Source: Suillus spraguei
Taxonomy: Eukaryota > Basidiomycota > Agaricomycetes > Boletales > Suillaceae
Direction: 5' to 3'
DNA: 64,000 bases
NCBI GenBank assembly: GCA_016800925.1
Contig: JABCPU010000198.1
Span: 58,713 to 122,712, forward strand
Shown here: positions 19,809 to 28,136 of the stretch, in pieces
How the letters are laid out: the number at the start of each line of letters is the position of its first letter
How positions within the stretch are numbered: the stretch's first letter is position 1
Program-made: the position numbers and the translations under genes
The notes under the pieces: model-generated
Seen by the model: only the letters and a program-made list of their open reading frames with translations
What the model was told of the DNA's origin: nothing
The model's database searches: none

Positions 19809-22800
19809 ATGGGTAAATACGATCATATCGTCGAATTGACGGGCGCCGACATCTACCCCAGCTGGCGTAGGGCTGTCGAACTAGCTCTAGCTGGAGAAGG
19901 CCTCTGGAACCATTGTAGCAACGGCACTGACCCCAAAGACGTTGCCGAATTCGCCAGCACCATGCCCACAGCAGCCACACCTGCACAACCCACTGATGCA
20001 GAACTCACCGCCATGAAAAATTGGATAAAAGAGGACGCCCAAGCCAAGGCTATCATCGGCAGACGCCTCTCCATCATCGTTCAGAACATGCTTGGCGAAA
20101 AGCTAACGGCTCGTCAGCAGTGGGACGCTCTCTCCAAACGCTTTGGTCGACTCGACGTAACATCTCAATTCGAACTTCGCGATCAATTGTTCTCTGAACG
20201 ACTTAAGGATGCTGAAGACGCATCGCGTTACATCAGTGTCTTTGAGAATGGTCGACGCAGATTTGCTGAGATGGGAATTGCATTCACTGACTCCGAAGCA
20301 GTTTGGATGCTACTACACGGACTACCAGAAACCCCACAATGGGTCGTATTCCGCAGCCTCACGCTCGGGCTCTACAAACTCCCCACGTCCACTTCCACTA
20401 CGTCTACAACCACAGTTCCTCCTCCAGTCGCATTCGAAGATGTTGCAGCGGCATTCTCAGAAGAGGCCAACCGACAACGCGGTCAGCAAAAACTTGCTCG
20501 GCCTGGATCAGAATACGCAAACGCCGTCGCCTCCCAGTCGACAGAACGAAAGGTGAACCCCGCGAATGGGATACGGATTCACAAGCACAACCCCAAGGGG
20601 GTGAGTTGTGACAATCCTGCCTGCAACGGGCTCCCTCGATCCCTCACGCACGATCGAGAGCACTGCATGCAACCGGGAGGAGGTATGGAGGGCAAAGCTC
20701 CATGGGGGCAACCACGAGGTGATCGAGGAGGTAGAAGGAAGGACACGTCCGCAGTTGCAACGGAAACCAAGCCGGTCGCCAATGCCAACACCTCTGCGCC
20801 TCCCTCAGTTCCACCCGAGACGTCGGCTCTTTCGCTTGCACCCACACACAGCCGTGATTGGTCTTGTGCTCTCATCGAGGACCTTGACCCTAACTGCATT
20901 CCTTCAAACGACGATCTGGCTTGCATAGCGAATCAAACGCTGTCCACGATTCTCGACTCAGGAACGACCTCCACCCTCATCACACGCAGGGAGCATTTCT
21001 GGACCTTCAATGCCAACACGAATGTCACCGTTAAAACGGCTAACCACGGCACATTGCCGACATCGGGCAGAGGCGATTGTGTGGCCGACCTTATTGTTGG
21101 AGGTCGCACCCAGCGTATTCGGTTGAAAGACTGCCTGCATGCACCGGGCGCACTAATCAATCTGATGTCAGTAGGCCGGATGCTGAGTAAAGGCTGGGAG
21201 TGCAACTTTAAACCCTCCCCACCTCGCTGCCAGCTCATCTTTCGCCACACCGTGCTTGGCGATGTTCCTTTACAAGGAAACCTCGTCTTCCTCGATCTTC
21301 GGTTCATTCCACCGCAGGAGCCTTCACCCCATCTCGAAATGACGGCATTCGCTAAGGTACCCTTATCTTGGGATCTCTGGCACGCAAGGTTAGGTCATCC
21401 GGGCGGGAATGCAGTTAAACGACTTCCCCATTTCGCAACAGGCACCAAAGTCGATACAACACACCCGCTTCGCACGTGTGAACCTTGTATTATGGCAAAA
21501 CACCCACGCAAGCCTTATCCTCCATCCAGCACGCCTCGCGCAGCCCACCTCCTTGACCTCATCCACTCAGACCTTTGCGGTCCTTTTCCTGTCAGCACCC
21601 CACACGGCAAGCTATACTTCATCATTTTCGTCGACGACCACAGCAACCTACTTGGTCTTCAGCTGCTCGCAACGAAGGATCAGGCACTGGAAGCCTGGGA
21701 GATGACGAAGAGACGCTGGGAAAACAAGTCAGGTCGCACAGTAAAAGTCTTTCGCTCTGACAATGGGGGTGAATTCCTCAATGCAGCGTTCACTCAGGCT
21801 CTCGCCTCTGCAGGGATCGAGCGTCAGCTCTCTGCTCCATACGCTCATCAGCAAAACGGAAAGGCAGAGCGGGCACTTCGCACTATTGAGGGACGGATGT
21901 TCGCCCTACTAGAAACCGCCAATCTCCCACCAACTCTATGGGGTGAAGCGGCGCTCACCATCTGTTATCTCTGGAACAGAACAGAATCCTCCACCTTGCC
22001 TCCAGGTGTCACGCCTTACGAAATCCTTAACGGACGCAAGCCTGATCTTTCTCACCTTCGTGTCTGGGGCGCTCGTTGCTTTGCACGTGTCCCAACCGAA
22101 CTGCAGGTGAAGTTAGGTCCCCATTCTCGCAGTGCCTACTTCATGGGCTACCCTGACGGCACCAAAGCCTATCGTCTTCGTGACAAGGACACTGGCACTT
22201 TCTTTAACGCACGCGACGTCCTTTTTGACGAGAATTTCTCGTCCGTCTCGCATGCTAACGCAGGTTCCGACAGCGACGACGATGAACTTCCCCAAGCCTC
22301 CCTGTTACCATCTGCAATCATCCCCATCCAAACTACCGCGTCTCTCCCCACGGCACCAACCATTCAACCTCCCCCTGCGCAACGACGTTCCACACGGTCT
22401 AAGATACCCACCAAGGCGGGTCAACTGTACTCTGAGGAACTTGCCGCCTCCAAAGCCCGTCTGTTGTCACTGCGTGAGGCACGGGCGGGTCGTACCTTGG
22501 GTGAGGGGGTGCCGGATGGCTCACGCGAGGGGGTGCCCGACGTTACAGAAGTTGCAGAAGGACCCATCGAGGACGTTGAACCCAACTTGGACGTCACCGA
22601 GCTCATGGCTAACGTGGTCATTGAAGAACAGGCCCACGTCGCGATCAGAAGCAATCAGAAACGGAACCCACATAATCCTGACTACGATCTAAGCATTCCC
22701 CCAGCCACTTACGAGGAAGCCATGAAACGGCCAGATCATGCTCGCTGGCTCGCCGCGATGAAGGCCGAACTTCAAACGATGAAAGACATGAATGTCTACG

Positions 22801-24263
22801 AGTTGACGACACTTCCAGCAGGGCGCAAAGCTATAGGGAATAGATGGGTATTAGAATTCAAGGAGGATAATAAGGGGGGGCCAGTTCAGAAGGCGCGTCT
22901 AGTGGCGCAAGGGTTTTCACAGGTTCCAGGAGTCGACTACGGCGCAACGTTCGCTCCAGTCATCAAGACCGCTTCAGTCAGATTCATCGCGGCACTGGCA
23001 TGTCGCAACAACTGGGAGCTGGACACGTTCGACGCTCGACGAGCGTTTCTATGGGGCGTATTGAAGGAAGAGATTTACATGAGGCAGCCAAAAGGGTTTG
23101 AAGAAGGTGACTGGGCGATGCTCGTCTGGAAGATGCTGAGGACCATTTACGGCCTCAAGCAATCGGCCATGGAATGGTACGAACAGGTACGCGCTGTCAT
23201 GACAGAACTCGGGTTCACGCGATGCGCTGTCGACTACGCCGTCTTCATATACGACAAGAACACCACCGGCCAACGAATCTATTGCGTCGTCGGATGGCAC
23301 GTCGACGACGGCATGGGCACCTCTAACTCTAAATCCTTCCTCCTCCACGTCAAAGGTCGCATAGCCCAACGATTCGGCATCAAAGACCTTGGTGCCATTC
23401 AGCGTTTCCTCGGAATACAATTCGAACGCAATCGCACAACACGCCAACTCTGGATGCATCAAGGGGAGTATATTAGCTACCTACTGAACGAGTACGATCT
23501 ACTCAACTGCAACCCCGTTCAACTTCCTCTAGACGCCCACCATCCTTTCGGCCGTGACTCAGACACCTACGACGACATCCCTAATCTCCCTACGCGCTAC
23601 CGCAAGATCGTGGGCGAGCTCCTGTACCTTGCAGTATGCACCAGAGCGGATATCGCGTTTGCAGTTAACTCCTTGGCCCAGCACAACGCTCAACCCGCCC
23701 CACGTTACTACGCAGCAGCTAAACGCCTCCTGCGTTATCTAAGCGGAACCCTCAACCTTCGTGCGCATTTCGGAGGGGAAAGAGCAGACGAAGGATTGCA
23801 CGCATTTTGCGATGCAGACTGGGCAAGTTGCGCGGAGGATAGACTCTCCATATCTGGGTATGCCTGGTTCTTCGCAGGAGGATTAATCGCACACGTATCC
23901 AAGAAGCAAACCACTCACGCTCTCTCCTCCACGGAAGCTGAGTATATGGCGGTCACTCATGTCTTGCAGGAGGGCCTCTGGCTCAAGTCGTTCATCACCG
24001 AGCTCCACATCCCACTACTCTTCCCCATCGCCATCTACATGGACAACACGGGTGCGATTTCATTGTCCAAGGAAGCCAAGAACCATATACGATCCAAGCA
24101 CATCGACATTCGCTACCATTTCATTCGCGAATGGATCGAAAAAGGAGTTTTCCTCCCGTATTGGCTTCCGTCTCACAAGAACATCGCTGACATCCTAACA
24201 AAAGCACTCGCACGCCCTCTACTTGCAAAGCATGTCGCAGGCCTTCAGTTGGTGTTTCGGTGA
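19809..24263 (+). CDS. Copia Gag-Pol polyprotein
   Basis: 1484 residues, one frame. Residues 1-260 form a Gag of the UBN2/DUF4219 type (LTGADIYPSWRRAVELAL, ARQQWDALSKRFGR). Residues about 265-285 carry a Cys/His cluster (CDNPACNG..HDREHC) in place of a classic knuckle. The aspartic protease motif is LDSGTTSTLI at about 381. The pre-integrase HHCC begins WHARLGHPG near 523 with CEPC near 556. The integrase triad is D in HSDLCGPF, D in SDNGGEF, and E in NGKAERA (about 585, 651, 684). Reverse transcriptase spans about 1005-1250 with catalytic WHVDDGMG near 1162. RNase H shows CDADWAS, SSTEAEYMA and DNTGA. All motifs look intact, so the protein is probably functional. Confidence 0.96.
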   Translation: MGKYDHIVELTGADIYPSWRRAVELALAGEGLWNHCSNGTDPKDVAEFASTMPTAATPAQPTDAELTAMKNWIKEDAQAKAIIGRRLSIIVQNMLGEKLTARQQWDALSKRFGRLDVTSQFELRDQLFSERLKDAEDASRYISVFENGRRRFAEMGIAFTDSEAVWMLLHGLPETPQWVVFRSLTLGLYKLPTSTSTTSTTTVPPPVAFEDVAAAFSEEANRQRGQQKLARPGSEYANAVASQSTERKVNPANGIRIHKHNPKGVSCDNPACNGLPRSLTHDREHCMQPGGGMEGKAPWGQPRGDRGGRRKDTSAVATETKPVANANTSAPPSVPPETSALSLAPTHSRDWSCALIEDLDPNCIPSNDDLACIANQTLSTILDSGTTSTLITRREHFWTFNANTNVTVKTANHGTLPTSGRGDCVADLIVGGRTQRIRLKDCLHAPGALINLMSVGRMLSKGWECNFKPSPPRCQLIFRHTVLGDVPLQGNLVFLDLRFIPPQEPSPHLEMTAFAKVPLSWDLWHARLGHPGGNAVKRLPHFATGTKVDTTHPLRTCEPCIMAKHPRKPYPPSSTPRAAHLLDLIHSDLCGPFPVSTPHGKLYFIIFVDDHSNLLGLQLLATKDQALEAWEMTKRRWENKSGRTVKVFRSDNGGEFLNAAFTQALASAGIERQLSAPYAHQQNGKAERALRTIEGRMFALLETANLPPTLWGEAALTICYLWNRTESSTLPPGVTPYEILNGRKPDLSHLRVWGARCFARVPTELQVKLGPHSRSAYFMGYPDGTKAYRLRDKDTGTFFNARDVLFDENFSSVSHANAGSDSDDDELPQASLLPSAIIPIQTTASLPTAPTIQPPPAQRRSTRSKIPTKAGQLYSEELAASKARLLSLREARAGRTLGEGVPDGSREGVPDVTEVAEGPIEDVEPNLDVTELMANVVIEEQAHVAIRSNQKRNPHNPDYDLSIPPATYEEAMKRPDHARWLAAMKAELQTMKDMNVYELTTLPAGRKAIGNRWVLEFKEDNKGGPVQKARLVAQGFSQVPGVDYGATFAPVIKTASVRFIAALACRNNWELDTFDARRAFLWGVLKEEIYMRQPKGFEEGDWAMLVWKMLRTIYGLKQSAMEWYEQVRAVMTELGFTRCAVDYAVFIYDKNTTGQRIYCVVGWHVDDGMGTSNSKSFLLHVKGRIAQRFGIKDLGAIQRFLGIQFERNRTTRQLWMHQGEYISYLLNEYDLLNCNPVQLPLDAHHPFGRDSDTYDDIPNLPTRYRKIVGELLYLAVCTRADIAFAVNSLAQHNAQPAPRYYAAAKRLLRYLSGTLNLRAHFGGERADEGLHAFCDADWASCAEDRLSISGYAWFFAGGLIAHVSKKQTTHALSSTEAEYMAVTHVLQEGLWLKSFITELHIPLLFPIAIYMDNTGAISLSKEAKNHIRSKHIDIRYHFIREWIEKGVFLPYWLPSHKNIADILTKALARPLLAKHVAGLQLVFR

Positions 24264-24270
24264 GGGGGTG
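24260..24270 (+). promoter_or_regulatory. Polypurine tract of the Copia element
   Basis: GTGAGGGGGTG overlaps the polyprotein stop and abuts the 3' LTR, as expected for the plus-strand primer. Confidence 0.7.
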
Positions 24271-24621
24271 TGTAGGCTTTTTACCTTTAGTCATTCAATT
24301 TCCTTCTTGACGTTATCACCATCAACACCACATGCAGTATCGTCCTTGGCATCTTCCTTTACTTCTTGACCATACGAGTACTCTCCGCATGTCGTTTCCC
24401 CGGTCTCGTTATCTACCGGTACTTAATCTTGCTCGTTTCGTATCACACCTCAGTATTGTTCCAAGTGACTTACTGAGGTGTGCAGACTCTATCTTGCTCG
24501 TATCTCACACATACTGATTAGTACACTAGCGCGTCTCCCCGCTAGGTACATAACATGAATATAGTATTGTTCCAAGTGACTTACTGAGCGCGTCTCCCCG
24601 CTAGTTCGGCTACTTCGTATA
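24271..24621 (+). repeat. Copia 3' LTR
   Basis: 351 bp with the same ends and the same internal duplications as the 5' LTR. I saw no difference by eye over the full length. Confidence 0.92.
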
Positions 24622-25597
24622 GGTTGTTGGGTACAAAGGTTACTGGTACATTTTCCACTATAACGTTGTGCATTCGCTCCTTGATCACTATTTCCGCTCC
24701 GAAGTGTTCCAGGAAGTATCCTCGGTTTGCTGCCACGTTGAACCACTCTGCTGCCTCGGGTGAGTTGAGCTCGTAAAGGACTCCTCCATGAGGGAGACGG
24801 CGTGCTGAGATGAAGTTGATTGATGTTGGAAGTACGACTTTCTCCTTTGACATTTGCTCCACTGCTAAGGTGGCCTTTGCTACTAGTTGCACCTCCGTTA
24901 GGTCTTTCAGAGAGTTGGCGAAGAGCTGTGATCGTCTGTCGACTAGGATTTGCCTTGCCTGTGTCTTGCTTCTCGCTAGTACCTTCGTTAGTGGGGCAGG
25001 GATGTTAGTTTTGGCTGCGTCTGCAAACGTTCGTGGTCCGTCAGACCGTTCATCACTCGTTCTTTGTGGCGTTGTGCTCTTCATGTTTCCAGCTATCTTT
25101 CCCAAATCTTCCGCTGATGATTTCAAGTTGGTGCGTACCTCCGTCATCGACTCTATTGTTTTCTTTTGCGCGTCTATTATTTCTGTTAATGTCTCGACTT
25201 TCTCGTCTAGGGTCGCAATTGGTCCGCCTATTAGGGCTTTGACTTTTTCTATGATGTTTTCCGTGTTTATTTCCGTATCGACTTCCTGTATTATTAGTGC
25301 AATTGCTCGTAGTATGTCAGTATGTGTGGCGCCTAGATTTGCTGTGATACTAAATTCGAATAAAGCTACTGAGATTGATTGCAACATGCTACCAGCTGTT
25401 GGCATTACGAGACCGTGCATGGACAAGATTTTTTGTGCTGTGTTCAGGTTGACAACATCTGTCTTCGTTCCTGTGCCCGATATGTGGTCTTGTATGGGTC
25501 TACTGGTTGAAAGCAAAGGTTTATCAGCTGCTGTCCGTCGGTTGGCCCTACCTGTGGTTGTCGTGGTGACCGGGCTCGTTGAGTTGATTGTTGGCAT
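24622..25597 (-). pseudogene. LINE ORF1, N-terminal part (separated by Copia insertion)
   Basis: The N-terminal half starts MPTINSTSPVTTTTTGRANR. It contains a long helical, probably coiled-coil region (about residues 85-165, KVETLTEIIDAQKKTIESM) and a basic region with LADVQ-type and SPEAAEWFNVAANRGYF segments. It runs off its own reading at the Copia 3' LTR near 24626. Joined to 18425-19317 through one GGTTG, the coding length is 1869 nt (622 residues plus stop), exactly divisible by three. The gene was therefore intact when the Copia element landed. Confidence 0.88.
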
Positions 25598-25774
25598 TTT
25601 GTTTGCTTTGTTGCTTCGTTCTTGGTTCTTGGTCTAGGGTTTTGGCGGTTTGTCTGGTGTCCTGGTGACCGCTGGGGCGCCTCTGGGCGTCCTTAGCGCT
25701 GTTGAGCGCGTTGTCGGCGGTTGGTTTCCGGGGTCCTAGTCGGGGTGCCACCTGGTTCAGGTCCAAGAAGCGAT

Positions 25775-25787
25775 CCTGGGACAGTGT
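25775..25787. repeat. LINE target-site duplication, 5'-side copy
   Basis: CCTGGGACAGTGT, identical to 14126-14138. It fixes the 5' boundary of the LINE at 25774. Confidence 0.9.
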
Positions 25788-26500
25788 AAGAAACTTTACT
25801 AGTATTAATCTGTGACATGATAGGTCTGGCAGCGTTGGAAGCCTCGGGCGAGTTGCTTGCAGTGGCAGATCCAGAAAGCAGACATTGTTGCAGTGCCAAT
25901 GCCGTGAACACCGTCAAAGGGAAGCTCGAATAACATTTCTTGAGCTGCGTTGGCAATCAACATGAATATCCCAAAGGTGAGTGAATTGATTTTGTGATCA
26001 CGATATTCTATTCAGGTATTCAATTTTGTCTGCTCTCACTAGATAGTATCCTGTACTGGATTATCCATTTATGGTGGCAACCTTCAACAAGTTCATAGAC
26101 AGTTTACTTATTCAGTTCCTGTCGTACTAACGACCGGCGAGTGGGGCATGGGGCCGAGTACTAACACTGAACTTGAGGAATCAATGTGGTCAATTGTGAA
26201 GATAATAGTATAGTGGTATACTACTTGGTAGCGCAATATTGTCAATCAATAGTCATGTACTGCGAGAGGTGACAGACACTGGCCGTTGCAGCTTGGTGGC
26301 CAAACGAGCGGACTGCGTGCCATTCTGGGGTACTTCACACGTACAAAGTATGGTAACAAGCGGGACCCATTTATTTGTCGAGTTCTACAAGTAAACAAAA
26401 GTGGTGAAGGGAACAAAATCAGATCTGGTCTATCGATATGAGGTAGCTGGAACCAAGGAATGTTCCGCGCCTACATACAAAAGCTACATTTAGTGCTGTG
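25788..26500. other. Intergenic, no gene recognised
   Basis: Original host DNA on the far side of the LINE. Only short frames occur and no motif was recognised. Confidence 0.45.
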
Positions 26501-26556
26501 CTCAAGCGCCCTCTAAAATGAGCCCGTTGATAAAAACGAAGGACTGCGCTAGACTG

Positions 26557-27012
26557 CTAATAGTCTTGGCCCCCAGATGTACCCCCGTTAAATTGACGCT
26601 TGGCGTTGGAGCTGCTAGCGTCAAGTATGGTGAGATCCTCGTGAACAGACGGTGCTTGACGCTTGGCGTTGGAGCTGCTAGCGTCGAATACGGTAAGATC
26701 CTCGTGAACGGACGGTGCTTGACGCTTGATAGTGTCCTGTACGACCTCGGGTAAGAGGCGGGATCTATCGCTGCTATCAAGACGTTAGTCCTGAGCGTCC
26801 TCAACACGTTGCACTTGCAAAATAACTGACATTGGACGATAGAAGTCGGTAATGTCTTCACGTTTGGTAGTGACCTCTGGGTGACTAGAAACACATTCAG
26901 TGAGTTTGCTCGTTGGTTGTCTGAAAGAGACATACGGGATTGGAGCAGGAGCAGCAAGGCCAGGGACAGTCGACGCAACGACGACAAGAGCGACAAGGGC
27001 AGCAAAGCGCAT
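26557..27012 (-). CDS. Secreted Kex2-processed repeat peptide precursor (KEP-like)
   Basis: Model: exon 1 26936-27012, exon 2 26831-26884, exon 3 26557-26773. Introns are 51 nt (GTATGT..TCTAG) and 57 nt (GTCAGT..ATAG, with a GACTAAC branch site). Coding length is 348 nt, 115 residues. The N-terminus MRFAALVALVVVASTVPGLA is a signal peptide, cut before APAPIP. Dibasic sites follow: TTKR, DTIKR, then two 21-residue repeats, QAPSVHEDLTVFDASSSNAKR and the same with VF replaced by IL, and a tail QFNGGTSGGQDY. Each repeat ends in NAKR, the ideal Kex2 site, so the Golgi protease would release 19-residue peptides starting with Gln. Such precursors are known in fungi for mating factors, repellents and ribosomally made cyclic peptides; the activity here is unknown. 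No Tyr lies in the repeated core, which argues against a ustiloxin-type product. Confidence 0.72.
26593..26718 (-). repeat. Two 63-bp direct repeats coding for the peptide cores
   Basis: Units 26593-26655 and 26656-26718, with a few bases of a third at 26719. They differ at about six positions. The period is 21 codons, so the duplication preserved frame and the Lys-Arg sites. Confidence 0.85.
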
Positions 27013-27167
27013 AATGGTTGATGAATAGGGAACTTTGAGAGCAAGAGGTGACTGATGTAAAAACGCAATGTTCAATGCTGAATGAACGTCTTTGGTGACT
27101 GAATTAGCAGTAAGAGCGCATGCCTTTTAAACAGGAGAAGACTGTAGGTAACACACCATCTTCCATG

Positions 27168-27320
27168 GGTTGTACGCGTTTCAGTATCTGGATACACTCC
27201 TTGAAACTTGCCTGTTACAATGCTGTTCAAAAAGGAAAGGCAATGCACCGTACTTATTGTGTCAGGCTGTACACGTTTCAGCAGCTGGATTGACTCCTTG
27301 AAACTAGCCTGTTACAACCC
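27168..27320. repeat. Direct repeat pair upstream of the repeat-peptide gene
   Basis: Two imperfect copies of about 55 bp, about 95 bp apart (near 27168 and 27263), share GTTTCAG, CTGGAT, ACTCCTTGAAACT and GCCTGTTACAA. They lie 150-300 bp upstream of the start codon at 27012 and could be regulatory. A TTTAAA element is near 27125. Confidence 0.55.
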
Positions 27321-27329
27321 TGAGTTAAT

Positions 27330-28010
27330 ATGTCAATTGTCTTCTGCATTCCAGAACGATATTATTCGTCGTTGAGTCGTCAGATCAAACACCTGAATGA
27401 AAACCAGAACTTTGAAGACATGTCGTTGTTCCAAGCAGTCCAGCACATCCCATAGTGCAGTCGGTTCGGTATTGCCTACCGCACAGAAAACTTCAAATAA
27501 TCGAATTGTAAGGTGCGCCGAATTTCATGCTATAAGGAGTTTGGTGAAACGATGACATTCTATTGTCAATACCGACTTTGTTGTCACATAACGTAATATA
27601 TTTGGTGTGGACTTCGCCTTCCACCACAGTTTCGAGCTCGTTTGACGTAATTAGGCAGTGAGTAGAGAAATTTGTACATGGTCCTTTTTGGCACCTTGTC
27701 TCAGCTGGCATTGTACCTGTCCGGAGAGGTCTGGCCAAGTCTCCGTAGAGTACTAGTAGAGGTCCTAGTTTCAGCTTCAGTGCTGAACATAGTAGTACTA
27801 TACGTATTAAGTACCTTGATAATACTGACCATACCCGTCGTCCAATTCGAGTAAGTGTGAGCGCACGTACATGATGCATTTGCGGATGCCAGCGAGTAAG
27901 TACAGAGACCAATCGTTCGATCTGATCAATCGATCAACGTTTTAACACAAAAGCGGAGTGGCTGACTTCTTTAAAGTTGATAGATAAAACAGAATCACGA
28001 GTGCGACAAA
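27330..28010. other. Intergenic, no gene recognised
   Basis: A 139-codon minus frame and a hydrophobic plus frame of 60 codons overlap here. Neither shows a family motif or convincing splice context. Confidence 0.35.
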
Positions 28011-28136
28011 CACAAGGTAAGTAAAAAAAGGTTAGGTAGCCATCCTGCGAGAACCAGACGCTGATCTAAGCATAGGAATAAACTCTGCGACATGCGTAAC
28101 AAATGCGCAAAAATATTTCGCTACTCATCTTTTCCT

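Larger units (their letters stand above)
19323..24621 (+). mobile_element. Intact Ty1/Copia LTR retrotransposon
   Basis: 5299 bp, bounded by two 351-bp direct repeats and a 5-bp target duplication (GGTTG), inserted antisense into ORF1 of the LINE. It carries one uninterrupted polyprotein frame of 1484 codons (19809-24263). The order protease, integrase, reverse transcriptase, RNase H defines Copia rather than Gypsy. A candidate primer-binding site (GGTTATGAGCCC) starts at 19674 and a purine tract (GTGAGGGGGTG) ends at 24270, right before the 3' LTR. The two LTRs have equal length and no difference was noticed, suggesting a very recent insertion and possibly an active element. Confidence 0.95.
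14139..25774 (-). mobile_element. Full-length non-LTR retrotransposon (Tad/I-like LINE), interrupted by a Copia element
   Basis: The element is bounded by the 13-bp direct repeat CCTGGGACAGTGT at 14126-14138 and 25775-25787. It has a 24-nt poly-A tail (poly-T on the plus strand, 14139-14162) at its 3' end. Removing the nested Copia insertion and one 5-bp duplication leaves about 6.3 kb. Order in the sense direction: about 180 bp 5' leader, ORF1 (nucleocapsid-like, CCHC knuckles), ORF2 (endonuclease, reverse transcriptase, RNase H, zinc-binding end), about 190 bp 3' UTR, poly-A. APE-type endonuclease plus RNase H and a C-terminal CxxC..H..C motif is the arrangement of the fungal Tad and related I-type elements. 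The complete target duplication and open ORF2 indicate a fairly recent, full-length insertion. Confidence 0.93.

Noticed and set aside
25548..25766. Extra small ORF in the LINE leader
   Set aside because: 72 codons overlapping ORF1 in another frame; basic and low complexity, no conserved motif seen.
26518..26754. Plus-strand frame with two tandem repeats LTLGVGAASVKYGEILVN
   Set aside because: It is the antisense reading of the repeat-peptide gene; only the minus strand has a signal peptide, branch site and Kex2 sites.
26502..27068. Minus-strand 188-codon frame over the same locus
   Set aside because: It reads through both introns in another frame and loses the signal peptide and KR sites.
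27493..27912. 139-codon minus frame and hydrophobic plus frame 27672-27854
   Set aside because: They overlap on opposite strands, neither has homology I recognise, and the hydrophobicity may be chance in T-rich DNA.
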